A stretch of 64,000 nucleotides of DNA from Phytohabitans aurantiacus. GTDB lineage: Bacteria > Actinomycetota > Actinomycetes > Mycobacteriales > Micromonosporaceae. Below are positions 19,730-28,322 of the stretch, piece after piece. The stretch spans positions 287,946 through 351,945 of the forward strand of contig NZ_BSDI01000001.1 in the NCBI RefSeq assembly GCF_027923225.1. The letters are read 5' to 3'. The notes beneath the pieces are model-generated. The model searched no databases and was not told the DNA's origin. It saw only the letters and a program-made list of their open reading frames with translations. The first letter of the stretch is position 1; every line of letters begins with the position of its first letter. Position numbers and translations under genes: made by a program.

Positions 19730-20305
19730 TTACCAGCGCCACCGCCAGAACCGGTACTGCCGCCGCACGACCAGGCTGCCCATCGACTGGCGACCGGTCA
19801 CCACGAAGTGCGGCTGACCACCGCCCTCGGGCAGGTCACCGCGCACCTTCACCGTGCTCGCGACCGTCTGGACATCGGTGGCGTCGACCGAGGCGCCCGG
19901 CGGCAGCACCAGCGTCGTGCTGCCCGCGATCACATCGAGCGTGATCTCCACCACCGGATGGGTGATCACCGCGTCGGTGAAGTCCAGCTTGACCGAGCCG
20001 GCCTTGTTGCTCGCCACGATCCGCCGCGGCACCACCCAGCCGCCCTTGCGCTTGAGCTCCGAGGCGACCGACCGCAGCTCGACGATCTCGCGCGGCACCG
20101 GCGACCCCGGCGCCGCCGGTAGATCGGCGACGTACGGCTCGACCTCACCGAACGTGCGCGCGGCGAGCACGCCCGCGACCCGCTCCTCGAACTCGTCGAG
20201 CGTGATGCGACCGTCGCCGGCCGCCTGGTTGAGCCGCTGGACGACACGATCACGGTCCGCATCGGACATTCTGAGATCGCGATGCTGAGGGGAAAGCTCG
20301 CTCAC
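19730..20305 (-). CDS. DUF1707 domain protein
   Basis: This 191-residue protein opens with the DUF1707 signature LRMSDADRDRVVQRLNQAAGDGRITLDEFEERV (residues 10-45) and continues with a beta-rich domain (EITLDVIAGSTTLVLPPGASVD) like the C-terminal LiaF-type/DUF2154 fold. Such proteins are common in actinobacteria; function is unproven. GTG 20305 gives the usual VSELSPQHRD start; no strong ribosome site precedes it. It is divergent from the KhtT-like gene and lies upstream of the clpB promoter. Confidence 0.85.
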   Translation of the reverse strand: MSELSPQHRDLRMSDADRDRVVQRLNQAAGDGRITLDEFEERVAGVLAARTFGEVEPYVADLPAAPGSPVPREIVELRSVASELKRKGGWVVPRRIVASNKAGSVKLDFTDAVITHPVVEITLDVIAGSTTLVLPPGASVDATDVQTVASTVKVRGDLPEGGGQPHFVVTGRQSMGSLVVRRQYRFWRWRW

Positions 20306-20328
20306 GCCCAGAAGGTACCGTGTTCCGG

Positions 20329-20829
20329 GTGCGTGTACGGGTAGAGCAGACCGCGCTGCCGGGCATTGGGATACGTCACGATCTCGTGGCCACCTCGGGC
20401 CGCCGGGTAGGTGTGGTGACACATCGCAACGGTCAACGTGATCTCGTCCTCTACGACGACGACGATCCAGACGCGTGCATCGCATCGATCGCGCTCACCG
20501 ACGACGAGGCCGAGGCTCTCGCCGACCTGCTTGGCGCCTCGCTGATGCTCGGCCAGCTCGCCGGTCTCCGGCAGCAGGCCGCCGGGCTGCTCACCGAGCA
20601 GATCGCGATTCCGGCCGGTTCCCAGTGGGTCGGACGGCGCCTCGGCGAGACCAAGGCGCGCACCCGCACGAGCGTCTCGATCGTGGCCGTCCTCAGGGAC
20701 CGTGAGGTGATCGCCTCGCCCGGCCCCGAGTTCGGCTTCGAGGGCGGCGACGTCGTGGTGGCCGTCGGCACCCGGCGCGGGCTCGACGGCCTCACCGAGA
20801 TCCTCGCCAACGGCGACCCGGACGGCTGA
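20329..20829 (+). CDS. TrkA-C domain regulatory subunit of a cation/proton antiporter (KhtT-like)
   Basis: The 166-residue protein begins VRVEQTALPGIGIRHDL, has a small N-terminal beta domain, a helical linker and a C-terminal TrkA-C (RCK-C) domain from about residue 75 (IAIPAGSQWVGRRLGETKARTRT to VVAVGTRRGLDGL). This is the layout of KhtT, which gates the KhtU K+/H+ antiporter in response to nucleotide and pH. The antiporter gene begins four bases later. GTG 20329 is preferred over 20320 because TACCGT at 20316-20321 could place the transcript start on it. Confidence 0.85.
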   Translation: MRVRVEQTALPGIGIRHDLVATSGRRVGVVTHRNGQRDLVLYDDDDPDACIASIALTDDEAEALADLLGASLMLGQLAGLRQQAAGLLTEQIAIPAGSQWVGRRLGETKARTRTSVSIVAVLRDREVIASPGPEFGFEGGDVVVAVGTRRGLDGLTEILANGDPDG

Positions 20830-20833
20830 CCGG

Positions 20834-22042
20834 ATGCACGACACGACCGTCCTGCTCATCGAGGTCGGCGCCCTGCTCTTCGGCCTCGGGATGCTCGGTC
20901 GGCTCAGCCGCCGCTTCGGCCTGTCTCCCATCCCGCTGTACCTGTTCGCCGGGCTCGCCTTCGGGCACGGCGGGCTGGTGCCGCTGTCGGCGAGCGAGGA
21001 GTTCTTCGCCGTCGGCGCCGAAATCGGCGTGATCCTCCTGCTTCTGATGCTCGGCCTGGAGTACTCAGCCAGCGAACTCGTGGGCAACCTGCGCAGCAAC
21101 GCGCCCGCCGGACTGCTCGACGGTGCGCTCAACGCCGTACCGGGCGCCCTCTTCGGGATGCTGCTCGGCTGGGGCTGGCAGGCGTCCCTGGTACTGGCCG
21201 GCATCACCTGGGTCTCCTCGTCCGGCGTCATCGCCAAGGTGCTCGCCGACCTGGGGCGCCTCGGTAACCGCGAGACGCCGGTCGTCCTGTCCGTGCTGGT
21301 GATCGAAGACCTCGCGATGGCGCTCTACCTGCCGCTGCTCACGGCGGTGCTGGCCGGCGCCGGCCTGGCGGCGGGCGCGCAGTCGCTCGCCATCGCGGTG
21401 GCCACGGTCGGCCTGGTGCTCGTGATCGCGATCCGGTGGGGGCACGTCATCTCGGCGTTCATCTCGGCGCGCGACCCCGAGGCGCTGCTGCTGGGCGTGC
21501 TCGGCCTCACGCTGCTGGTGGCCGGCGTCGCGGCGCAGCTCAAGGTCTCGGCGGCGGTGGGCGCGTTCCTCGTCGGAATCGCACTCTCCGGCCCGGTCGC
21601 CCACCACGCGACCCAGTTGCTCTCGCCGCTGCGCGACCTCTTCGCGGCCGTGTTCTTCGTGTTCTTCGGTCTGGCGACCGACCCCAAGGACATGCCGCCG
21701 GTGCTACTGCCCGCGCTGGCACTCGCGGCGGTCACCATGACAACCAAGATCATCACCGGGTACGTCGCCGCGCGTCGCGCCGGTATCGCGGTACCCGGCC
21801 GGGTGCGAGCCGGGTTGGCGCTGATGCCCCGAGGCGAGTTCTCGATCGTCATCGCCGGACTGGCGGTGGCGACCCCGGGCATCGAGTCGGAGCTCGCGCC
21901 GCTCGCGACGGCTTACGTTCTGATCACAGTCGTGACCGGCCCAATGCTGGCTCGATTGCCCGACTTTGCGTGGTTTAAGAGCCTTCTACGGGCCCGAAGG
22001 AGGCCCGTTACACAGCCGCAGCCGCTTCCCTCTACCGACTAA
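20834..22042 (+). CDS. CPA2-family monovalent cation/proton antiporter (KhtU/KefB-like)
   Basis: The 402-residue membrane protein has about 12 helices and CPA2 signatures: LFAGLAFGHGGLVPL, VSSSGVIAKVLADLG, ETPVVLSVLVIEDLAMALYLP (conserved Asp of the ion site) and LMPRGEFSIVIAGLA. It lacks the cytoplasmic RCK domain that KefB carries, matching a two-component system in which the upstream TrkA-C protein regulates it. Four bases separate the genes. Likely role is K+ or Na+ efflux coupled to proton uptake for pH and osmotic homeostasis. Confidence 0.9.
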   Translation: MHDTTVLLIEVGALLFGLGMLGRLSRRFGLSPIPLYLFAGLAFGHGGLVPLSASEEFFAVGAEIGVILLLLMLGLEYSASELVGNLRSNAPAGLLDGALNAVPGALFGMLLGWGWQASLVLAGITWVSSSGVIAKVLADLGRLGNRETPVVLSVLVIEDLAMALYLPLLTAVLAGAGLAAGAQSLAIAVATVGLVLVIAIRWGHVISAFISARDPEALLLGVLGLTLLVAGVAAQLKVSAAVGAFLVGIALSGPVAHHATQLLSPLRDLFAAVFFVFFGLATDPKDMPPVLLPALALAAVTMTTKIITGYVAARRAGIAVPGRVRAGLALMPRGEFSIVIAGLAVATPGIESELAPLATAYVLITVVTGPMLARLPDFAWFKSLLRARRRPVTQPQPLPSTD

Positions 22043-22159
22043 TTCCGTCGGATGACACAATCCGCCACTTCCGTAAGTACCTCGTTACGCGTTACGGTGT
22101 CGCCGCATGCATCCGGGGGTCCGGCCCGGAGGGTGGTAACTCGCGAGGGGAGCGGGCGG

Positions 22160-22591
22160 GTGACCTTGCAGCAGTCGACGTTCCGAGGATTCGCCAACCC
22201 GGTCGACCCCTCGGCCGCCGAGTTGCGTGCCTGGGCGTATCAGCCTGATTCGGTGCCGTTGCAGTCCATGCCGCAAGACTGGGACCTGTTGGTCTCGGGC
22301 GACCGGCTGATCGGCACCCTCTTCGATTTGGCGATGGATCGCTCGTGCCCGGCTCGCCGGTTCGCCCTGCACTGCCTCTACATCTACGCCGCTGACGGCA
22401 TCCGCACCAACTTCCGGGCGCATCCCAAGCGGCGGCTGCGCAAGCTGGTGGAGCAGGCCGAGGAGTACGGCGACGAGCTGATGGTCACCTGGGCGCACAA
22501 CACCCGCGTGCTGCTCGCCCGGCCCGACCTCTTCGACTACCACGACTGGTGCGAGGGCGGCCTGGTGCGCCAGTCCCGCCGTCTCGGCTGA
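22160..22591 (+). CDS. Conserved actinobacterial hypothetical protein
   Basis: A 143-residue soluble protein, mostly helical after residue 40, with LFDLAMDRSCPARRFALHCLYIYAADGIRTNF and KRRLRKLVEQAEEYGDELMVTWAHNTRVLLARPDLFDYHDWC. The absence of gaps and its codon usage suggest a real gene, but I cannot name the family. GTG 22160 (MTLQQSTFRGF) follows GAGGGGAGCGGG; an upstream start at 22052 gives an unconvincing Ser/Thr-rich extension. It sits in the heat-shock region between the antiporter and hspR. Confidence 0.7.
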   Translation: MTLQQSTFRGFANPVDPSAAELRAWAYQPDSVPLQSMPQDWDLLVSGDRLIGTLFDLAMDRSCPARRFALHCLYIYAADGIRTNFRAHPKRRLRKLVEQAEEYGDELMVTWAHNTRVLLARPDLFDYHDWCEGGLVRQSRRLG

Positions 22592-22622
22592 CTTTTCCTC
22601 CGCACGTTCTTACGCACGCGAA

Positions 22623-22651
22623 GGGCGGGGACCCCCCGTGGATCCCCGCCC
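22623..22651. terminator. Short GC hairpin between convergent genes
   Basis: GGGCGGGGA (22623-22631) pairs perfectly with 22643-22651 across an 11-base loop. It lies between the stop at 22591 and the convergent gene ending at 22682. Confidence 0.55.
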
Positions 22652-22681
22652 CGCCTGTGTCGCCATGTCGCTCCCACGCTG

Positions 22682-22882
22682 TCACTGCCGTGGGTCGTCG
22701 TCCATCCTGTCGATGTAGTCACTGGCCGCGTTCTGGCCCTTGTCGACGTGCTCGGCGTACTTGCCGCCGGTCGCGTCGTCAAGCTTGTCGCCGGCCTTCT
22801 CGACGCCGTCCTTCACGCGATCGGCGCCGATCTTGTCGACGGCCTGCTCGGCCTTTTCCCTGAACGAGTCGGCGATCCCCAT
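22682..22882 (-). CDS. MT0933/Rv0909-like antitoxin family protein
   Basis: A 66-residue hydrophilic helical protein, MGIADSFREKAEQAVDKIGADRV..., matching the small MT0933 (Rv0909) antitoxin-like family seen in actinobacteria, where mycobacteria carry it with toxin Rv0910. No toxin-like gene is adjacent here, so it may instead be a stress-type helical protein (it also resembles CsbD-like sequences). ATG 22882 follows AAGGAGG by six bases. It is separate from hspR by 88 bases. Confidence 0.65.
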   Translation of the reverse strand: MGIADSFREKAEQAVDKIGADRVKDGVEKAGDKLDDATGGKYAEHVDKGQNAASDYIDRMDDDPRQ

Positions 22883-22970
22883 CGATCCCTCCTTCGCTGA
22901 CTGGTGGTCCGGAATGTGCCGTCCGAACCAAAAGTCAGGTTAGTCGACTGACAAGCTCAGCGGGCCGGAA

Positions 22971-23408
22971 TCAAGATTGCGTACGTCTGGTGGGACGCCA
23001 GACGACCAGCGCGTTGGACGTCCTACTCATGGGTACGAGATCGCGGCGCGCGTAGCCGGTGGCTTCCATCTCGGCGATCCGCTGGTACGCGTCGGTGAGC
23101 GCGGCCTCCAACTCGCCGACGCGCTCCTGAAGCTCAGCGACGAGCTGCTCAAGACCGATGATCCGCTTGATGCCGGCCAGGTTGACGCCGTCTTCCTGGC
23201 TCAGCCGTTGCACCTCGCGAAGCAGCGCCACGTCGCGCTCGCTGTATCGCCGGCCACCGCCGCTCGCCCGGCCCGGCTGCACGAGCCCGAGCCGGTCGTA
23301 CTGCCGGAGCGTCTGCGGGTGCATCCCGGCCAGCCTCGCCGCCACCGAAATGATCAGCACCTTGGCGTCGGAGGCAACCTCGACGGTGATCTGGAACTCC
23401 TCGTCCAC
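22971..23408 (-). CDS. hspR: HspR, MerR-type heat-shock repressor
   Basis: HspR represses the dnaK operon and clpB through HAIR sites, with DnaK as co-repressor. The 145-residue protein has the MerR helix-turn-helix (ISVAARLAGMHPQTLRQYDRLGLVQPGRASGGGRRYSERDV), a dimerising helix and a basic C-terminus. Two GTG codons, 23408 and 23411, follow AGGAGG with good spacing; GTG 23415-23417 overlaps the ribosome site and is rejected. It is last in the dnaK-grpE-dnaJ-hspR operon, 21 bases after dnaJ. Confidence 0.95.
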   Translation of the reverse strand: MDEEFQITVEVASDAKVLIISVAARLAGMHPQTLRQYDRLGLVQPGRASGGGRRYSERDVALLREVQRLSQEDGVNLAGIKRIIGLEQLVAELQERVGELEAALTDAYQRIAEMEATGYARRDLVPMSRTSNALVVWRPTRRTQS

Positions 23409-23429
23409 CACGCTCACCTCCTGCTGACA

Positions 23430-24599
23430 CTAACCATATCGACGCACCCGTGCTTCCAGCTGTTCCCGCGGTGCGGGTGCCATCTCGGTCGCCAGCGTCG
23501 CCAGCGCGTCCTTGGCCTTGTCGGACAGCTCGGTCGGCACCACGATCTCGACGGTCACCAGCAGGTCGCCGGTGGCGCCGTCGCGGCGGCTCACGCCCTT
23601 GCCGCGCGCCCGAAGCGTGCGGCCGCTCGGAGTGCCCGGCGGTACCCGCAGGGTCACCGCGCCGTCCATGGTCGGCACCCGAAGGTCGATGCCCAGGACG
23701 GCCTCGGAGATCGTGATCGGCACGGTCAGCGTCAGGTCGTCGCCGGACCGGCCGAACAGGTCGTCGCGACGCACGCGCACCAGCACGTACAGGTCACCGG
23801 CCGGACCACCACGCTCGCCCGGCTCGCCCCGTCCGGCCAGCCTGATCCGCTGGCCGTCGGCCACGCCCGCGGGGAAGCGGACGTTGATCGTGCGGGTCTT
23901 GGTGACCCCGCCGCTACCGCGGCACTCCGGGCACTTCTCGTCGACGATCGTGCCCACGCCCTGGCACTCCCGGCACGGCTCGGAGAAGCTGAACGACCCC
24001 TGATTGCGGGTCACCAGCCCCGAACCCATGCACACCGGGCAGGCCCGCGGCTGGGTGCCGGGCTTGGCGCCCGAACCGTGGCAGGTGTCGCAGACGCCCG
24101 GCGCGCGTATCGACAGGGGCAGCGTGACGCCCCGGATCGCGTCTTCGAAGTTGAGTACGACCTCGGTCTCGACGTCGCGACCGCGCGCCGGGCCGCGGGT
24201 GCGGGTCTGCGCGCCCCCGCCCGAGAAGATCGTGCTGAACAGGTCGGAGAAGCCCGCGCCACCGAACCGGCGGTCGCCGGCACCGGCATTGCCGCCACCG
24301 AAGCCGCCGAACAGGTCGGACGGGTCGAACCCGCCACGCGCGCCGCGCCGGAACGCGCCCGACCCGAAGAGGGCGCGCATCTCGTCGTACTCCTTGCGCT
24401 TGCGCTCGTCGGAGAGCACGTCATACGCCTCGGAGACGGCCTTGAAGCGATCTTCGGCTGCCGCGTTGCCCGGGTTGTGGTCCGGGTGCAGCTCGCGGGC
24501 GAGCTTCCGGTACGCCTTTTTGATCTCGTCGGAGGAGGCGGACTTCGGCACCCCGAGTACGGCGTAAAAATCCTTCTCCAGCCAGTCCTTGGAGCTCAC
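23430..24599 (-). CDS. dnaJ: DnaJ (Hsp40) co-chaperone, type I
   Basis: DnaJ delivers substrates to DnaK and stimulates its ATPase. The 389-residue protein has the J domain (FYAVLGVPKSASSDEIKKAYRKLARELHPDHNPG, with the HPD), a Gly/Phe region with GGFDPSDLFGGFGGG, the zinc centre with four CxxCxGxG-type motifs (CDTCHGSG, CPVCMGSG, CRECQGVG, CPECRGSG) and the C-terminal substrate domain. GTG 24599 lies eight bases after GGAGGAGG; GTG 24608 overlaps that ribosome site. Operon partner of grpE. Confidence 0.97.
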   Translation of the reverse strand: MSSKDWLEKDFYAVLGVPKSASSDEIKKAYRKLARELHPDHNPGNAAAEDRFKAVSEAYDVLSDERKRKEYDEMRALFGSGAFRRGARGGFDPSDLFGGFGGGNAGAGDRRFGGAGFSDLFSTIFSGGGAQTRTRGPARGRDVETEVVLNFEDAIRGVTLPLSIRAPGVCDTCHGSGAKPGTQPRACPVCMGSGLVTRNQGSFSFSEPCRECQGVGTIVDEKCPECRGSGGVTKTRTINVRFPAGVADGQRIRLAGRGEPGERGGPAGDLYVLVRVRRDDLFGRSGDDLTLTVPITISEAVLGIDLRVPTMDGAVTLRVPPGTPSGRTLRARGKGVSRRDGATGDLLVTVEIVVPTELSDKAKDALATLATEMAPAPREQLEARVRRYG

Positions 24600-24631
24600 G
24601 TCATCCACCTCCTCCCAGATCGATCGGCTTG

Positions 24632-25339
24632 CTACTCAGGGTCGGCGACCGCGACAAGAGCCGGGCGCAGCAGGCGGTCGCCGAGCAGGTAGCCCCGGCG
24701 CATGACCTGTACACAGGTCGGCTCTGTGACCTCCGCGGAGGTCTGGTGTGCGACGGCCTCGTGCCGCGTCGGGTCGAAGGGGTCGCCCTTCTCACCGAAC
24801 GCCGTGAGCCCGAACTTCCCGAGTGCCGCCACCAACTGCTCGGACACCGCGGCGAACGGACCCACCAGGTCGCCGTGCTCGCGAGCACGGTCCAGATCAT
24901 CGAGTACCGGCAGGAGCGCACCGAGCACCGTGCCGGTGGTCTGCTCAGCGGCGAGACCCCGGTCGCGGTCGACCCGCTTGCGGTAGTTCGCGTACTCCGC
25001 GGTCACTCGCTGGAGGTCGTTGGTGCGCTCCTCCAGCTCGGACCGCAGCGCCTCCAGCTCCGCGCCCAGCGGGCTGGCGTCCTTGCTGGGCGCCTCCGGC
25101 TCGGTGGGCTCGGTCGTCGTCTCGGCCTCCTCGACGATCTCGCCCTCGACCGCCTCATCCGGCGCCGCGTGGCTCGGCTTGTGCTCCTTGTCGGTGTCCC
25201 GCTCGGACTTCTCCGGTGCCTCGACCGGCTCGTCCTTGCTGTCGGCTTCCGACTTCACCTTGCCGCCGGTCGGGTCGATCCTCCGCTTGTCACGGATGAC
25301 GACCCGCTCGGTGGGCTGGTCATCGTCTCGTGAAGTCAC
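24632..25339 (-). CDS. grpE: GrpE nucleotide-exchange factor
   Basis: GrpE releases ADP from DnaK. The 235-residue protein has an acidic N-terminus, a long coiled-coil (ELEALRSELEERTNDLQRVTAEYANYRKRVDRD) and the C-terminal beta domain with the signature FDPTRHEAVAHQTSAEV near the end. GTG 25339 overlaps the dnaK stop by four bases, giving translational coupling. The N-terminal extension to about residue 85 is longer than in many species but usual for actinobacteria. Confidence 0.95.
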   Translation of the reverse strand: MTSRDDDQPTERVVIRDKRRIDPTGGKVKSEADSKDEPVEAPEKSERDTDKEHKPSHAAPDEAVEGEIVEEAETTTEPTEPEAPSKDASPLGAELEALRSELEERTNDLQRVTAEYANYRKRVDRDRGLAAEQTTGTVLGALLPVLDDLDRAREHGDLVGPFAAVSEQLVAALGKFGLTAFGEKGDPFDPTRHEAVAHQTSAEVTEPTCVQVMRRGYLLGDRLLRPALVAVADPE

Positions 25340-27237
25340 TTCTTGTCGTCCTCGTCGACGATCTCGGCGTCCACCACGTCATCCGGCTTGCCAGCGGAAC
25401 CAGCCGGCCCGCCGGGGCCTGCCGCACCCGCGCCGCCCGTCGCGCCAGCGGCGCCGGCGGTCGGGTCCGGCTGCTCGGCCTGCTGCTGCGCGTACAGCAG
25501 AGAGCCGGCCTGCTGCGATACCGTCGCCAGCTTCTCGTGCGCGGACCGGATGTTTTCGATGTCGGTGCCGCCCAGCGCGCTGCGCAGCTCACCGAGCGCC
25601 TCGTTGATCTGGTCACGCGAGTCGGCCGGCAGCTTGTCGCCGCTCTCCGCGAGGAACTTCTCGGTCTGCCACTGGAGCTGCTCGGCGAGGTTGCGGGTCT
25701 CCGCCTCTTCGCGGCGGCGCTTGTCGTCGTCGGCGTGCTCCTGCGCGTCGCGCATCATCCGCTCGATGTCGTCCTTCGGCAGCGCCGAGCCGCCGGTGAT
25801 CGTCATCGACTGCTCCTTGCCGGTGCCCAGGTCCTTCGCGTTGACGTGGACGATGCCGTTCGCGTCGATGTCGAAGGTGACCTCGATCTGCGGTACGCCG
25901 CGCGGCGCCGGCGGCAGGCCGGTCAGCTCGAACGTGCCGAGCTTCTTGTTGTACGCCGCGATGTCGCGCTCGCCCTGGAAGACCTGGATCAGCACGGACG
26001 GCTGGTTGTCATCGGCGGTGGTGAAGACCTCGGACCGCTTGGTCGGGATCGTCGTGTTGCGCTCGATGAGCTTGGTGAAGATGCCGCCCTTGGTCTCGAT
26101 GCCCAGGCTCAGCGGGGTCACGTCGAGCAGCAGGACGTCCTTGACCTCACCCTTCAGCACACCGGCCTGCAGCGCGGCACCGACGGCCACGACCTCGTCC
26201 GGGTTGACGCCCTTGTTGGGCTCCTTGCCGGTGAGCTGCTTGACCAGGTCGGACACCGCGGGCATCCGGGTCGAGCCGCCGACCAGGATCACGTGGTCGA
26301 TGTCGGCCAGCTTCACGCCGGCGTCCTTGATCGCCTGCTCGAACGGGCCCTTGCAGCGGTCGAGCAGGTCCTGCGTCATCCGCTGGAACTCGGCCCGGCT
26401 CAGGCTCACGTCGAGGTGCAGCGGCGCGGACGCGCTGCCGTCGGCACCCGACGGACCGGCCGTGATGTACGGCAGGTTGATGCTCGTCGTGGTCGCGGCG
26501 GACAGCTCGATCTTGGCCTTCTCCGCAGCCTCCCGGAGGCGCTGCATGGCCATCTTGTCCTCTGACAGGTCGACGCCGTGCTGGCCGCGGAACGTCTTGA
26601 CCAGGTGGTCGATGATCCGCTCGTCCCAGTCGTCGCCGCCGAGGTGGTTGTCACCGCTCGCCGACTTCACCTCGATGACGCCCTCGGCCAACTCCAGCAG
26701 CGAGACGTCGAACGTGCCGCCGCCGAGGTCGAAGACCAGGACGGTCTGCTCCTTGGAGCCCTTGTCCAGCCCGTACGCCAGCGCGGCCGCGGTCGGCTCG
26801 CTGACCACCCGCAGGACGTTGAAGCCGGCGATCTCACCGGCCTCCTTGGTGGCCGTACGCTGGGCGTCGTTGAAGTACGCCGGTGTGGTGATCACCGCGT
26901 CGGTGATCCGCTCGCCAAGGTATGCCTCGGCGTCACGCTTGAGCTTCATCAGCACCCGCGCGGAAATCTCCTGCGGGGTGTACTTCTTCCCGTCGATGTC
27001 GACGGTCCAGTTGGTGCCCATCTCCCGCTTCACCGACCGGATCGTCCGGTCCGGGTTCGTCACCGCCTGGCGCTTGGCAACCTCGCCGACGAGCACCTCA
27101 CCGTTACGGGCGAACGCGACGATCGACGGCGTAGTGCGCGATCCCTCGGCGTTCGCGATGACGGTGGGCTCGCCACCCTCGAGCACGCTGACCACGGAGT
27201 TCGTTGTGCCGAGGTCGATGCCGACCGCACGTGCCAT
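25336..27237 (-). CDS. dnaK: DnaK (Hsp70) chaperone
   Basis: The 633-residue protein has the Hsp70 landmarks: GIDLGTTNSVV (6-16), IITTPAYFND-like VITTPAYFNDAQRT, VFDLGGGTFDVSLL, VILVGGSTRMPAV and the substrate-binding domain (VTPLSLGIETKGG), ending DAEIVDEDDKK. ATG 27237 follows AGGAAG. It heads the dnaK-grpE-dnaJ-hspR operon and has a HAIR operator 63 bases upstream, so HspR autoregulates the operon. Confidence 0.98.
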   Translation of the reverse strand: MARAVGIDLGTTNSVVSVLEGGEPTVIANAEGSRTTPSIVAFARNGEVLVGEVAKRQAVTNPDRTIRSVKREMGTNWTVDIDGKKYTPQEISARVLMKLKRDAEAYLGERITDAVITTPAYFNDAQRTATKEAGEIAGFNVLRVVSEPTAAALAYGLDKGSKEQTVLVFDLGGGTFDVSLLELAEGVIEVKSASGDNHLGGDDWDERIIDHLVKTFRGQHGVDLSEDKMAMQRLREAAEKAKIELSAATTTSINLPYITAGPSGADGSASAPLHLDVSLSRAEFQRMTQDLLDRCKGPFEQAIKDAGVKLADIDHVILVGGSTRMPAVSDLVKQLTGKEPNKGVNPDEVVAVGAALQAGVLKGEVKDVLLLDVTPLSLGIETKGGIFTKLIERNTTIPTKRSEVFTTADDNQPSVLIQVFQGERDIAAYNKKLGTFELTGLPPAPRGVPQIEVTFDIDANGIVHVNAKDLGTGKEQSMTITGGSALPKDDIERMMRDAQEHADDDKRRREEAETRNLAEQLQWQTEKFLAESGDKLPADSRDQINEALGELRSALGGTDIENIRSAHEKLATVSQQAGSLLYAQQQAEQPDPTAGAAGATGGAGAAGPGGPAGSAGKPDDVVDAEIVDEDDKK

Positions 27238-27299
27238 GTTCGCTTCCTCGCTTCTCCTGGGAGACTCTGCGTTGGATCAATCTGAGTTGTCTGAGTCAA

Positions 27300-27320
27300 C
27301 TTGAGTGGACCAGACTCAAT
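27300..27320. promoter_or_regulatory. HAIR (HspR) operator of the dnaK operon
   Basis: CTTGAGT (27300-27306), seven bases, ACTCAAT (27314-27320): six of six core pairs of the HAIR consensus CTTGAGT-N7-ACTCAAG. Further partial GTTG/CAAC pairs lie between this and the dnaK start, so a second weaker site is possible. The -35/-10 could not be set with confidence. Confidence 0.9.
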
Positions 27321-27527
27321 ACTGCCACGATCACCCCGACCGTCAAGCCAGAGTTGAGCCAATCACACGCAACCCACCTCGTTCCCCCCACCCCCACCCG
27401 CTCTCCCCCGATCCGCCGCACCCTGCCGCGCCCCGCCGCCCCGCCCCGCCGCCCCGCCCCGCCCCGCCGGGCCGGGCCGCACGCGCGCCGGGCCGCCTGC
27501 GCGCGGCGCGCCGCGCCTCATTCCGCC

Positions 27528-27607
27528 GATCAAGGGCAAACGCGCGTGATTCGATCTCTTTTCCGCGTGCATTCGCCCTTGATCGATGCAAATGCCCTTG
27601 ATCCACG
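27528..27607 (+). repeat. Palindromic repeat family, copy B (full)
   Basis: Left arm GATCAAGGGCAAACGCGCG (27528-27546), loop with CGATCTCTTTTCCG, right arm CGTGCATTCGCCCTTGATC (27566-27584), ten bases, then CCCTTGATCCACG (27595-27607). The arms mismatch at three positions. Right arm and loop are nearly identical to copy A in the opposite orientation. Confidence 0.85.
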
Positions 27608-27712
27608 CCGTGAGCTAGGCGATCCGGCGCCAAGATCTATCGCTGCGGTCGGTCGGGCGCCGCTGGCGCCCCGCCGACGACCGGATTGCCCCATTCCGCG
27701 CCGCCGCCACTC

Positions 27713-27762
27713 GGGCTGTGAACATCTATTGCTGCTTGAGCAGCAATAGATGTTCACAGCCC
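27713..27762. repeat. Perfect 23-bp hairpin with TTGA loop
   Basis: Arms 27713-27735 and 27740-27762 are perfectly complementary with a four-base loop. The inner half is AT-rich, against the GC background. It could be a factor-independent terminator or a mobile-element relic; there is no adjacent coding region to terminate on either side within 400 bases. Confidence 0.85.
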
Positions 27763-27860
27763 TTCACGCAACGGCGACCTTGACCACCTCGCTCGCGCCC
27801 CTCGCTCAGCGGCGCGCTCCTTGATCGGCGCGCGCTGCGGCCGCTGAGATTAAGCACCGG

Positions 27861-27896
27861 GCTGTTCGGGCTGTTCGGGCTGTTCGGGCTGTTCGG
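27861..27896. repeat. Four tandem copies of GCTGTTCGG
   Basis: The 9-base unit GCTGTTCGG repeats four times without change. A simple microsatellite in noncoding DNA, likely variable between strains. Confidence 0.9.
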
Positions 27897-28232
27897 GCGA
27901 GCCTGTCAGGACCGAGTGCGGGCGCCGAGGGCCCGCGGGCGCGCGGAGCCTGACCCAGGGCAGGCGGGGGGCGAGGGCCGGCGGGCGCGCGGCGCGCCTG
28001 ACCGAGGGCAGGCGGGGCGAGGGCCGGGGTGCCGCGCGGAGCCTGGCAGGGTCCGCGCGAGGGCGGGGCCGGGTGGGACGCGGGGGATGCCGCGTTTTCC
28101 GGGAAATTGCGGGCTCAGACCCCGTCGGACACCGCGAAATCCCTGAACTTGCGGGATCCGAGGGCACCGAAACCGCACCCCCTGTAGCGCGGGGACGACG
28201 GTCAGGCACCATCGTGTCGGCGATCCACGGGC

Positions 28233-28269
28233 TTTTGCCCTTGATCAGGGAATCTGTCCTTGATCGGCG
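28233..28269 (+). repeat. Palindromic repeat family, partial copy
   Basis: TTTTGCCCTTGATC, ten bases, TCCTTGATCGGCG: this is the right-hand half of the repeat family with the same ten-base spacing, and matches copy C closely. The left arm and loop are missing. It lies 54 bases before the dynamin-like gene start. Confidence 0.75.
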
Positions 28270-28322
28270 CAACCCGCACGGTTCCTGTTGTCTGCGATGC
28301 GTGGATCGGGCAGTCTTTACCC

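Larger units (their letters stand above)
27238..28322. other. Gene-free 1.1-kb region between dnaK and the dynamin-like genes
   Basis: No gene is supported. In order: dnaK leader and HAIR site, a C-rich low-complexity run (about 27370-27500), repeat copy B, a perfect 23-bp hairpin, four 9-bp repeats, a second G/C-rich low-complexity tract (about 27900-28090) and a partial repeat copy at 28233. Open frames here have skewed, Arg/Pro-rich translations typical of noncoding GC-rich DNA. Confidence 0.75.

Noticed and set aside
25343..27304. 653-codon open frame opposite dnaK
   Set aside because: Antisense shadow of dnaK and its codon bias; Ser-rich translation with no domain.
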